64,000 nucleotides of DNA. Source: Nipponacmea schrenckii (Eukaryota > Mollusca > Gastropoda > Lottiidae). Below, in pieces: positions 20,744-31,564 of this stretch (within the stretch, counting starts at the first letter, position 1; each line of letters begins with the position of its first letter). Both the position numbers and the translations under genes were made by a program. The notes beneath the pieces are model-generated. The model was not told the origin of the DNA. It searched no databases and saw only the letters and a program-made list of their open reading frames with translations. The stretch covers positions 27,052,338-27,116,337 of the forward strand of contig CM060199.1 in the NCBI GenBank assembly GCA_030562195.1. Direction: 5' to 3'.

Positions 20744-22380
20744 CTCCTATTTCAAGAAAGTATTCCAGAAAATAACTAGCAATAACATTTGGATCATTAT
20801 TCGTTCTGTCGACTCTAAGCCAAAGGATTCGTCTCGAAAACCTGTAAGGAAAGAACAATGATAAAATACTAGATCTTTGAAAAAGTTCCGATGCGTCTGA
20901 CACTATCACCGGAAGTATGAGGTCAAAAACCAAATTTTAAAAAAATCGAATGAAAATTGGAGGCTGTATTCAATTTCTTGTGGGCAATCAGAATTTCAGT
21001 TTTTTCCAAGATGGCGGCAAAACCGTAAATAATGTCTTCATACGACAATAATGAAAAATGATCTATTGGCTGCAAGATCTGCACCACTTATATATATATA
21101 TATCTTCGATTCCACTAAATCCGTCTGACCTTCGTCCGACGCGTCTAATGATTTGCCATTTTTTTGAGGACACTTGTTATTTGCTTAAAGGGTTTGTAAC
21201 CTACCCGCATATGGCTCCATGTATAGCGAACCCATAACGCTTTATTTTGTCATACCTATCAATATGAATAAGATAATTTGGTCCCCTATTAGAATACATC
21301 CGTCTGGACAACCTGTGTGATTTACGTAGTTGGATTCCTTCAGGGTCTAGCTGTTTCATCATTGAATAAACTTTATCTCTGGAAAAAAAATTGACTGCCT
21401 TTAAGTCAATGATCTTAAAGTGCAATTTTAAAAAAAAAACTTTCATTAAATTGTGAATGAAACGTGTCTTTTTATTGAAATTAAAAAAAATCAAACCTTG
21501 GAACATGTAGACCATACTTTGTCAGCAATCTCTTTGTCATGGATCTGTAGCCCAAACAACTTCCAGAGCTATTTATTTCCTCCTAGATATATAAACAAAG
21601 ATCATTACAGACAGTTTTAAATTCTCGTCATGACCTTTAACAAATATAGCATCAATTTATATCCACTTTTTATTTGCCCTAACATGGTTTGTTTATTCAG
21701 TAAACCGAAAAGATCCATCAAGTTAAGAACATAAATATCAATACATTGCTTTTCAAAATACAAAAAGCAACAGTTAATAGTTACCTTTTAACAAATAATG
21801 TAAAAACTAAAATATATTTATAACTCACTTGTATTGCTTTAATCTTTAATCCTTTATTTTTTAAAATTCGGCGTATATGTCTTTCACTTCAAATGAAAAT
21901 AAATAATTAAAATAATCCATAAGGATTATTAAATTTACAAGAGGTTCCCAAAGTCTGTAATCATATAGGTAACATAAGCCAGTCATAAAGTTCACATATT
22001 ACAACCCCAAAAAAATCTTGCAAAATAAGTAAATGTATATATCAACTGTAACTGCATCCGTCTATTTGTTACATTAGGCCTACACCTCCTTCACTTATTG
22101 CAACAATAATAATAATAATAGGTATTCAAGATTGTTAAGAGTGATAATGTGGATAAATCTACTGTTATAGAAACAATGAATATAGATCTGCCTAATTCAA
22201 ACTTACCAACAATGATTAAAGATCTGCCTAATTCAAACTTACCTAAGAACTGATGCTGTTTTTTATCATGCAAAACTGATATTTCTAAATTTGAGAAACC
22301 ACCGAAGAAATATTCACGAATAAGATCGTCACCAACAGATTTTAAGGAAAATAAAGTAACTATTGAATAAACCAAAGATT
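20744..22380 (-). CDS. Integrase-like (rve) domain gene, five exons, 3' end missing
   Basis: Exons on the minus strand: 22380-22243 (DLIREYFFGGFSNLEISVL, HTH-like), 21886-21832 (SERHIRRILKNKGLKIKAIQ), 21582-21497 (GYRSMTKRLLTKYGLHVP), 21378-21205 (DKVYSMMKQLDPEG.., GPNYLIHIDRYDKIKRYGF) and 20841-20744 (FSRRILWLRVDRTNNDP). All edges fit GT-AG, and exons 3-5 join in phase. This is the animal family with a helix-turn-helix N-terminus and an integrase-type catalytic core. HID holds the first acidic residue. The parts with the second Asp and the Glu should follow exon 5 but are absent. The phase between exons 1 and 2 does not fit cleanly, and the exon 1 donor is duplicated by a 37-bp repeat (22185-22242). 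Probably an eroded or truncated gene. Confidence 0.6.
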
Positions 22381-22593
22381 CTTGAGAAATAATTTAAATC
22401 ATTCACCTTTTTTCGAATTACTTTTAAAAAAAAGATACGATTTTGATGCTGTTGTTGCTCCGGATAAGAAAGAGATGTGTAAGAATTTGCCATTTTAAAC
22501 ATATATTTCTCGATCTTTTCTCAATTCTAATGGCGCATTAGTAAAACAGCTTACAGCGCATGCTCATGATCATGCGTAATGGAAAATCCGGAA

Positions 22594-22805
22594 GACGAGA
22601 ACACGAGAAAACCGTCAAAACGAGAACGCGAGAGTAGAACATTATTAAAGGCGAGAATGCGAGAGTGCGAGAACACAGCAAAAGTTATATCTCGCGTGCT
22701 CGCACTCTCGACCTTCCATTCACTACAATGTTAATTTCGTTCTACTCTCGCACTCTCGCGTTCTCGCACTCTCGCGTTCTCGCACTCTCGCCTTTCTACT
22801 CAATG
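22594..22805. repeat. Inverted minisatellite of CTCGCACTCTCGCGTT units
   Basis: Left half is rich in GAGAACGCGAGAGT-type words and the right half in the reverse complement (CTCGCACTCTCGCGTTCTCG, several copies). The block can fold on itself. It is far more GC-rich than its surroundings. No gene. Confidence 0.75.
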
Positions 22806-22999
22806 GAATACAAATGGACGCAATCGGCTTCCATAATATTGATGTTATATTAATATTACTACTACTACTAATATTACTTTTTAGTTCATCTATCCTTTTA
22901 TGGATTGATGATTATTTTTTTGTCGGTGGGCGATTACGCCTCCGTATTTTTGTTTGTTCAAAATTTGTTTATTTAGTTCCTTAACCTTTCAAACTTTTC

Positions 23000-24110
23000 A
23001 AGGGTTGTCTGAGTTTCAAGGCCCTGTGCCTATGGAGCTTGTAGAAAATCAGGAATTTTCAGATATAGTTTCTTCCCCAGCAGTTGCCTGAGTTACGACC
23101 TCAGGGGGCTTATTCAGGTGTTCGTGTTGGAGCGGTGAGACGTTCCCAGTCTTGCCGAAAGTTTACGTCGTCTAAGGATCCGCATCCTAGCTGTGCCTCC
23201 TGTGTTCTTCGTGCTCTTTAGAGTCGTCCTGTGACTACTGTAATGGGTTGTCGGAGGAGTGTTTTCAGGAATATTTGGCTTCTGTCCAGAAGCGGTTTTC
23301 TGGCCGAAAATCGTCTTCAGGATTGTCTGGGCAGGGTGAAGGTGCTTCTCCCGCTATAACCCACTCGACGTCCTATACACCGGTTTCGGCAGATGTGAAC
23401 CCGACTGAGCATTTCACGGCTTCCCCTCGGGGTTTCGTTGATATGCAGCCGTCGGATGGATCCGAACTATCTTTGATGACCTTCATGAAGCAGTGGACGG
23501 CTGAATTGGAACGTTTCAGATCTTGGAACGTCTCAGATCCAGCGGGCCATGAGCTCGTCTACTCGGGTAGGTATTGAGCATTCTTCCGATCTTCAGGGAC
23601 GGAAGGATACTTTGTCACCAATTGACCGAGTGAAGGCGGTGTATGACATGTTTCCGGACCGGCCTACTCCAAGGGTATCTTGGGACGCAACAACGGGTTG
23701 GAGAGGAAGTGCCTATAAAGGTATTCCCCTGATCCTATTTGCTTGGTCCTCTTGTGAGTTCATTGGATAAAAGCCTGATGAATTCTCAGAGCCATAGAGC
23801 TTCTCCTGTACCGCCACCGCATTTCTTTTCCGCTGCACGGTATGGGCTTTCCTTCTTCGGCTCAAGTTATGGAAGCCGTGGGAGATCATGCTGGGTGTCC
23901 GCGGCCTGGGGGTGACGTTTCAATGCCATCACAGTTAGCGATGGCTTTGGATACGGCTTGCCGCCGGGCCATGCATGCGGTTTCGCATGCAGATACCTTT
24001 CTTGCAGCGGCAAACGAACGCTTTCGACAGTCTTCTAATACTACCAGGATTTTTTTCTTGTCGATCAACAATGCCTTGGAACACGTGGCTGGACAACTTA
24101 CTTGGCTATT
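23000..24110 (+). pseudogene. GC-rich decayed element ORF (possibly DIRS/YR-retroelement ORF1)
   Basis: Plus-strand frames 23248-23577, 23549-23770 and 23842-24110 follow one another with frame shifts and are much more GC-rich than the neighbours. The first begins after a Cys-rich stretch (SCDYCNGLSEECFQEYL). The last has ALDTACRRAMHAVSHADTFL, a helical segment. The layout of a short Cys motif and then a long hydrophilic, helical protein recalls ORF1 of DIRS-like elements, but I cannot confirm that. Base composition suggests a different origin from the host exons. Confidence 0.35.
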
Positions 24111-24775
24111 TATCTGCCAATTTGCTTTAAATTATAACAGAAGATCGTAGCAACACACAAATTTTTTTGCAAAGATATTCTGAATTTATTTCTTGAAATC
24201 CTGTATATACTTGGGATGGGAATGTTTCTCTGATTCTATTTTACAACACAGGATGGCAACACCACACGAACTTTTTTGCCAAGATACCCCCCAACACCAC
24301 CTGGCAAACTGTCTGTATGCTGTATAACGGTTACGCCTGTAAAAAAAAACAGACTTTTCATTATTTTACATTTTAAATAATCAGAGCAGAATAAGGCATG
24401 AATACACTTGGCTAGCAGAAAATTCTATTTTAATAAAATACATATTGTAGAGTGCATACATGTACACGAACCCTTGGCCTTGGAACACGTGGCTGGACAA
24501 CTTACTTGGCTATTTATCTGCCAATTTGCTTTAAATTATAACAGAAGATCGTAGCAACACACAAAATTTTTTTTCAAAGATATTCTGAATTTATTTCTTG
24601 AAATCCTGTATATACTTGGGATGGGAATAACGGTTACGCCTGTAAAAAAATACAGACTTTTCATTATTTTACATTTTAAATAATCAGAGCAGAATAAGGC
24701 ATGAATACACTTGGCTAGCAGAAAATTCTATTTTAATAAAATACATATTGTAGAGTGCATACATGTACACGAACC
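24076..24775. repeat. Direct duplication of about 400 bp, second copy shortened
   Basis: 24076-24480 starts CTTGGAACACGTGGCTGGAC and is repeated from 24479. The second copy lacks about 95 bp (corresponding to 24229-24323) but otherwise matches almost exactly through CATGTACACGAACCC. The high identity implies a recent event. Confidence 0.85.
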
Positions 24776-24789
24776 CAACCTCATAGGTC

Positions 24790-25480
24790 ATGATAAGCTA
24801 TTATGTCATAACGAAGGTGCAAAAATGACGTCACGTCCTTCTTAAGTAATATGGCTGATGATTTGGTGGCATTTCATCTATCTTGTGATTCTTTTGTTGA
24901 TTTCGGAAGTTTGGTGGTTGACAATTTGGTATGTTCACTTAATTTAGTAAATTCATATATCGGAGAACATATCCGAGTATTTCATAAAAGTTATATTATG
25001 TATGTAATCGCTATTATAAGTTTGGTCATATTAAGCCTCATGTCCAGTGACTCGTCACGCTTGATTGGTGCGCACATGTAGCTATTCCTTATATGGTTAC
25101 GTAGTAGAGTTCAATGAAGTGCACTCATACTCATAGGCAAGCTTTATTTACATTTTAATCTAGGCCTATATCATAAGAAATTAACCATTGTGTTTAGCTG
25201 GTCAAATAAGATACTTATGATTGTAATATTGTCTTTTCAGTTGATCGTTTCCGCTTCGGTTCCCGTTCCGATACCATACTATTCTGTATTTTAATTCCAT
25301 TATCTGTACGATTGTATGTTTGTTAACCTGTACAATTGTTTACAATTTGGATGATTAAAACTTTGATGAAAACGTCTAAACGTTACCTTTTTCTTATACA
25401 GTGGTGTGTATGTTAGTGGGTGAAGGGAACGCATCGACAGCATCCACACATATATAGGTACACATTTCAGTTCCTCTTCA
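24790..25480. other. No gene seen
   Basis: Short open frames only. A TGACGTCACGTCC word near 24828 resembles a CRE site, but the palindrome family is not present here. Confidence 0.35.
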
Positions 25481-25489
25481 AGTCATACA

Positions 25490-26155
25490 TTGGATTGGGG
25501 AGAGGGGTCTTGTTTGGAAGGTGTGATAAACCTGAAAAATTAGTGAGTTCAATCAGAGCAATAATCTTGCAATTACATACCCTGGTCCAGTCTCCTCTGA
25601 ATCTCCATATTGTTGCCTGTACTGTAGGTAAGCCGTTTCCAAGACAAATGGGTTCAAACGATCTGGTTCCTCACATTTACCCTCTACAACATTAACTTCC
25701 TGACAACAAACGCACTCTTCTATTGTTGACATGATGTCACAGTTGCCATAAAAACCTATAAATAAAATGTTTGCATAACTGTAGCCTACATAAAATTAAT
25801 AGCCTAGCCTACTCTTTGGCCACATTGGGTTCTTAATTACATTTTGGCAATCATTTTAAAATGAATTGAAATATTAACCTCAAAATAGTGCTGAGAGTCT
25901 TAAATTGTCTTCGGGTTCATGAAAATGTCAACCATTAAAACTTTAAAAAAATTTACTAACCTGTTCGATTAATAAAGTCTTTGACTTTCGTCTTCTGTGC
26001 CGCCAACTGCTTCTTCATCAGTAACCATAGGCTCAAACGGATTCGATACCACTAATTTTATTAACAGTATTGAATTCGGTTTCAAAATCGTCGGATAGGG
26101 CCGATAGATCATTTAAATGTTCGCTTTCTGATTCTGAAACACTCCCGAACTCCAT
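25490..26155 (-). pseudogene. P2X7-like Cys-rich domain gene, decayed
   Basis: Three exons can be drawn on the minus strand: 26155-25961 (ATG, MEFGSVSESESEHLNDLSAL, then a frame change and FEPMVTDEE; donor GTTAGT), 25755-25581 (FYGNCDIMSTIEECVCCQEV then DRLNPFVLETAYLQYRQQ; donor GTATGT) and 25531-25490 (FITPSKQDP, then a stop). The pattern C..C...M.T.EEC.CC.E followed by FVLETAY..YRQQ matches the Cys-rich intracellular domain at the C-terminus of P2X7 receptors. In many invertebrates that domain occurs in proteins without the channel part. Cysteines probably bind metal. A frame shift in exon 1 and the stop in exon 3 suggest a dead copy. Confidence 0.55.
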
Positions 26156-26429
26156 TATTTTTCATCACCAAGCGGCAATTACTGGCCAGAATCGTTACTT
26201 CGACTAAGTCACGTTTATTTTGAGTAACAAAGGAATCCACCAAATAGGTTTTACTGGCAGGTGTGAATTTCCAAACTTTCACGCGTCATATCTCTTCAAT
26301 GAGTAAACCGATTTTCAAAAAACAAGTTTTATTTTAATCTCAGATGCTATACTTTATATACAGATACATTTGTCTGACCGCTGCCCCCTTTCTTATGAGC
26401 AAAATAGCTAAAACAAACTATAAGAAAAT

Positions 26430-26490
26430 ATATATTTTAAAATTTAAAATTCAGATTAATCTGTTTCAAAAACGCGACAACCTTCTCATA
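26430..26490 (-). mobile_element. Non-LTR retrotransposon 3' tail, strongly truncated
   Basis: AAAATTTAAAATTCAGATTAATCTGTTTCAAAAACGCGACAACCTTCT is almost identical to 8464-8514, the end of the RNase H-bearing element. Only about 60 bp remain, as expected of 5' truncation. Confidence 0.65.
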
Positions 26491-26640
26491 GTGACAGGTG
26501 TTGAGATCAAGACGGGAGAAAAAAAGTTGGGAGCTATTGAAGAAAATTTAACAACCACAATAAACAGAGCAATATGTGAAGTAGGGGAGATAATTAATAG
26601 TGGATCTAAAGCGAATAAGGAGTTCTAATACAAATGATAA
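26491..26640 (+). other. Short open frame, unrecognised
   Basis: An open frame reads VEIKTGEKKLGAIEENLTTT and stops at 26628. It could be an exon of an unknown gene. No domain seen. Confidence 0.2.
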
Positions 26641-26649
26641 GAGTTTTCC

Positions 26650-27805
26650 TATACAACTTGTTCAACAGTTTCTAAGAATACTGGTTCCAACTAATGGACT
26701 AACATAAGCCTTGTCCTTTATCCCGAATCCAGTTAATGTGTCATCATTGTAACCGATATTCTGATTTGTTCTATCTTGTCATAATGAACAATAACATATA
26801 TTCAGTACAATATTTGATAAAATAGGTCAAATTTTATGTTGGTTAAATCAAGGGAGGTAACTTATGTAGAAATAAATTTTAAAGAACTTGTTTAACCGTT
26901 TCTAAGAATACTGGTTCCAACTAATGGACTAACATAAGCCTTGTCCTTTTTTCCGAATCCAGTTAATGTGTCATCATCGTCACCGATATGTAAATCAATA
27001 ATCAATAAATAAATATTCAACAAATAATTAGATACAACTGTTATTGATTTATGTGCCTTCTGTTACTCACTTGTACTAGTAGTAGATGCTCATTATTAGA
27101 GCAAAATTTCAATTTTCACTGTAGGGGAGGTAACTCCTTTGATAATATTTTATTGTCTATATTCATTGAAAATATTTTTTCAAATGTCTGATTTTTTCTA
27201 TCTTGTCATAATGAATAATAATAAAATTTACTCAGTACAATTAAATGAATACTTTTGACAAAATATTTTGCTGGTTATAAATAATTTGAGAAAATAGGTC
27301 AAATTTATGTTGGTTAAGTCAAGGGAGGTAACTTATGTAGAAATAAATTTTAAAGAACTTGTTTAACAGTTTCTATCTAAGAATACTGGTTCCAACTAAT
27401 GGACTAACATAAGCCTTGTCCTTTTTTCCGAATCCAGTTAATGTCTAAATCATCGTTACCGATATGTAAATTATTATTCAATAAATAATTAGGCCTATTC
27501 AACAAATAATTAGATATAACTGATATTATTGATGTATGTGCCTGCTGTTACTCACTTGTACTAGTAGATGCCCATTACAGCAAATTTCAATTTTAACTGT
27601 AGGGGAGATTCATTGTTTCAAATGTCTGCTTTTTTCTATCTTGTCATAATGAACAATACTAAAATTTACTTAGTACAATAAAATGAATACTTTGTATAAA
27701 GTACTTTGCTGGTTAGAAATAATTGGAGAATTTAGGTCAATTTATGTTGGTTAAGTCAAGGGAGGTAACTTATGTAGAAATAAATTTTAAAGAACTTGTA
27801 ATGTT
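26650..27805. repeat. Tandem array of about 440-475 bp units
   Basis: GGGAGGTAACTTATGTAGAA recurs near 26852, 27324 and 27760. ATACTGGTTCCAACTAATGG recurs near 26679, 26907 and 27382. Two near-complete units and two partial ones make the block. No coding potential. Confidence 0.8.
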
Positions 27806-28271
27806 ACGATCAGTTCTGCTTTGTTGTTTCTCATTTAAATATTGTAAATTTTTACCAATTTAAAGTGAAGTTGTTGAACGTTCATTATATGTTAAACGGA
27901 AAAGTTACAATTATTCTCGTATTCTCTCTAAACATCTGTAATTAACGGCAATTCACTCCGTCATTATTCGAGACTTCTTCGTTTTTCGTGGCATATACGT
28001 TGACATTTATAACCTTGCTTATAATTTAAAACTTCCAGTTTAGTATATAACATAAAGAGCTTTCTATGAACGTATTATTTCTGATAACCATCTATCATTG
28101 AAATAAATATAGCAGGTTATTATATACGTCTATAAATATACGTCTGTAAACCTGATTATTGTCGTAATTCATCCAACCGTACTCGATTCCCATATCTAAG
28201 ACATATCCTGATAAACCCAACAAAAAAAAACATAAACTTTCTAGCTGCTTGTAATTCTATTGCGATTAAAA

Positions 28272-28970
28272 ATGGCTGAATATTCACAAGAGCCAAGTTC
28301 ATCATCTACTCATCTGCCCAACAACACAGAAAAATCCGATGTGCTTTTTTCCGTGTCTAAAAAGAAAGCTATTCGAACGTTTCCAGAACATCCGTACAAT
28401 GTTGCGGTATTCGGATCTACGGATATAAAACTTTTACATCGTCACTTGCAAATTCAGTGTAATGGCAATATGGGACTCGATCGTCGGCTTTGTCTCTTAG
28501 AATGTTGGGGTCATGAAAACTTATTGGTCTGTGGTGATTCTCAAAAGAGACTGGATATCGCACTCTCTACTCACAGGTTTCGCAACAAGGAATTAATTTT
28601 TCTCCACATTGGTGCAGATGATTTGGCTAATCGCGTCGAGCCATTAAAAGTTGCTGAAGATATCATTGCCTTTTGTGAAAAATTGCTGAAAACTTTTCAT
28701 CCTAAATGCATTATTATTAGTCAAATAATCCAACGCAATCCAGAACCATTTGAAGGATTTAACGATAAAGTGATGGAAACGGTTTCTCGAATTCAAAGCA
28801 TTTGTCTTAACCGCACAGATTTAAGCTTATGGCGGCACAAATTCGGTGTGGCCAATAAGCCATTGTACACCCCCGATGGAAAACACTTCACCGAAGTAGG
28901 GGCCAAGAGGGTGACAAACACCGTCCGTGATGCTGTGTTACGGCATATAAGATGGTATTGTTTGCCCTGA
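28272..28970 (+). CDS. SGNH/GDSL-like fold protein, intact ORF
   Basis: Start is the ATG at 28272 (a TTG lies 12 bases upstream in frame). 232 residues, no interruption. Four blocks of an SGNH hydrolase-like fold are visible: block I VAVFGSTDIKLL (about residue 46) in place of G.S...L; a block with ELIFLHIGADDLANR (about 112), equivalent to H.G.NDL; a middle IIISQIIQRNPEPF; and the last block YTPDGKHFTEVGAKRVT (about 203) with the Asp-x-x-His pair. The block I residue that would be the Ser nucleophile is Ser or Thr, so activity is uncertain. Proteins of this shape occur in mollusc and cnidarian transposable elements; the link is my inference. No introns. An AAAAAAA-rich 5' leader precedes it. 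Confidence 0.6.
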   Translation: MAEYSQEPSSSSTHLPNNTEKSDVLFSVSKKKAIRTFPEHPYNVAVFGSTDIKLLHRHLQIQCNGNMGLDRRLCLLECWGHENLLVCGDSQKRLDIALSTHRFRNKELIFLHIGADDLANRVEPLKVAEDIIAFCEKLLKTFHPKCIIISQIIQRNPEPFEGFNDKVMETVSRIQSICLNRTDLSLWRHKFGVANKPLYTPDGKHFTEVGAKRVTNTVRDAVLRHIRWYCLP

Positions 28971-28989
28971 TTAAAATGAATCGATTATA

Positions 28990-30030
28990 TTAAAGCCAAT
29001 AGAATGAGGGTGTTAATTTAAAAACTAGGTTTTGGGTGGGTTGGACACAGTGGACATTAGCTGACTTAACCCACCATTCCTGGGGGAAGCTGGTATGATA
29101 AGTCCACACCGATATCCGATCGTATTTTTCTGCAATTCGTGTGAACAAATTAGAAAAAACTTAAAAATCTACTACCTTAATGTATATAGTAGATGCTACA
29201 ACTCTAGTCACTTTATTTTTTTTTTTCATATCCTACTTGTTTTGGTCACGGTTAAGATATTCAGTCTGTCGATTAGCAAACTCGGTTACATATATTCGTC
29301 GTTCCGATTTTAACATACAAGATGTTCTGTTGTCTTCCATTATATAAACTTTTTCGCAGATATTCTGCTAGTTTGGTTCCTGGTATTATAGACGAATCAT
29401 TTGATCATGTCTGTCTATGAAAATGCTATAGTCAAAATGCTGCTTCGTAGTAATAGACAAGAAGCTGCCTCTGAGGGAACATTATGGATTCGCGAGCATC
29501 TCCATTTGTTTGGTTTTTGTCCATGTAAACTCGGGAACGGCGACCTTTAAATAGGACTTTGTAAGTCAACAGACACGTGATTATCTGCTTCAGCGCATAA
29601 CCTAAAATTGTTCTGGACTATTACTAAAAGAGGACGAACTTTGTATAAGCGATCATAGCGGGGCTTCCAATTTATGGTCGTTTACATGGATAAGTGATAA
29701 GATCTCAAAACGGTTTGCAAGCATAGCATCGGCAACAAATGATTGTCTAGTTTGAGCTGACCAGTAGTCTTTACTTCCTGGTAACTTAACAACATACATC
29801 TATCATTTTTCTCATTTATTTATGGTCGACAGGTTTGATTTTCCATCTTTTCTGCTGATGCCGAAACCTATTTGTTTCCATATATAACTGCTCTATGGCC
29901 TCATTTCCGAACACTGACATAAAGATAATCTGCATTTGGCCTTTTTTCCTGGTATATCTTCAAAAATACGCACGCTCAGCACACAATAAATAATTACGTT
30001 AGTCGCAAAATTGCGACGCATAGCACCGAA
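28990..30030. other. No gene seen
   Basis: Only short open frames without domains. Composition is ordinary for the window. Confidence 0.35.
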
Positions 30031-30034
30031 AGGA

Positions 30035-30085
30035 AACTCGGGTAGCTCGGTCGTTAGAGCTCATGGTTCGAATCTCGTATTTGCA
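30035..30085 (+). repeat. tRNA-like SINE head, internally deleted
   Basis: GGGTAGCTCGGTCGTTAGAG resembles a Pol III A box region and GGTTCGAATCTCG a B box, but they are much closer together than in a tRNA. Most likely a broken SINE. Confidence 0.4.
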
Positions 30086-30129
30086 TTTGCCTTCTGACCG
30101 GCCGGTTGAGTCAGCCTTATTGGTTCCAG

Positions 30130-31285
30130 TATTCTCAGGATCCATCGGGACTAAAGACCAAATCTTGTTCAATCGTTCCTATTATTTGAGATTTTAATTC
30201 TTTATGAACATAAAAATACGTACTGTAAGTCAGTGAATCTTTATTATATCCAAGTTATGAACATTAATATAAACATACATTTCTATTCGAAAGTTTTCAC
30301 AATAAATACAAATATCGTTTATTTATAAACGCATTGTCATAAACTATCTACGCATGTTTCAAGTTTTTGATTTGATGAACACATTAGAATAAAACTGGAC
30401 TACCAGTACCGCTCGTTAGTTACGGATGTTGTTATTCGGTTGCTATTCATCTATGCATGGCAGATGAACAAAGAATTTCGAAATTGATAGTGATAAGTTT
30501 TGCAATTTTTTATAATGTCTACAACTTTTCTTAATTTTCGACTTCATCTTAACGAAATCGATAATTTCTCTTTCACAAAAGATTAAAGGAAAGTTTTTCT
30601 AACCATAATCCATATGTAACATAGGATTTTATCGTACTTGACTGATGATGTTTCATGAATTTATCACATTAATCGAAACTTCCAATTTCGGGAGTAAATT
30701 CCATTATACAAAGGAAAGTCTTTAGTTTTTTTTCTTTATCCTCACAGCTGGGAGGGTTTGGGTGAAAGTTATTATCTTATGTTTTTTTTCTGAGCTGTTA
30801 AATATTTATTATTATTATTGTGAAGACACTAAATATCCTTTCTTAGCCTCTTTCATGTGTATATAATGTTTTATGTCTTCTCTGTATATTGAATATGACT
30901 CTGGATAAGTTTATTATCTCCATCGTCTGGAACTGAAAAATAAAATAAAAATATTTACAACAATGTAACATTGGGAAAAACATGTATATATTTATTGTAT
31001 ATATTAGATTACAAACCTACATTTATCTCCATACTTTCTTTTGACATGTAATTTACAAGCTAAGGATAACTAAAACACACTTTAACGTTTGGGTCCATTA
31101 GTCTCTCATATTCTAAGGATCCATTGGGACTATAAACCAAATCTCATTTAATTTTTACTATTATTTCAGGATTTAATTCTTTATGAACTAAAAATAAACT
31201 GAAAACACGTACTGTAAGTGAATCTTTATTATATCCAAGTTATGAACATTAATATAAACATACATTTCTATTCAAATGTTTTCAC
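30130..31285 (-). repeat. Pair of direct repeats (30130-30300 and 31095-31285)
   Basis: Both share ATTCTTTATGAAC, CGTACTGTAAGT, GTGAATCTTTATTATATCC and a stretch ending ACATACATTTCTATTC, about 1 kb apart. On the minus strand both contain AATAAAG, a possible poly(A) signal. They may be the ends of a non-autonomous element or two copies of a 3' UTR. The 680 bp between 30300 and 30980 hold no gene. Confidence 0.6.
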
Positions 31286-31560
31286 CACAAATTCGAAGCT
31301 TAGGTTTTGAAGTACCTGTAGGACTTGTTTTCCTTGTTAGTACCACTGGTCTTCCATAAAAGTTAAACTGGACTAGCTTCAAGACTCCTTTGGCGATACG
31401 TTCTTCGTAACCTTTCGCTAGGCCATCAAGGTCGTGCATTGTGAAAAACCGCTTTGACATCAGATTTGAATTTCACATCTAGTTCAAAATCATTTAGGCA
31501 TCCCAATTCATTTTTAAATAATCGGAAATTTCCAATTGGGAATCCTTAAGGGCAGCATAA
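31272..31560 (-). pseudogene. Ty3/Gypsy reverse transcriptase, N-terminal fragment
   Basis: The minus strand reads DVKFKSDVKAVFHNARP and, after a frame change near 31445, LAKGYEERIAKGVLKLVQF.. then PVVLTRK and KLRICG. The pattern KAVF..AR..P, 'GV..PV....G.P.V...K' and 'LR.CG' is the well-known N-terminal block of Ty3/Gypsy reverse transcriptase. The reading ends just where the motif should continue, at the start of the 31095-31285 repeat. No catalytic YxDD box is present. It is colinear with a gag fragment (39059-40041) and a protease fragment (34955-35305) on the same strand. Confidence 0.6.
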
Positions 31561-31564
31561 GCTG

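Noticed and set aside
21005..21020. AAGATGGCGGC site as a promoter of the integrase-like gene
   Set aside because: It lies inside an intron of that gene and far from its first exon; no other start nearby.
24820..24840. TGACGTCACG near 24828 as a third palindrome copy
   Set aside because: No other part of the palindrome family is present around it; one CRE-like word is expected by chance or by local function.
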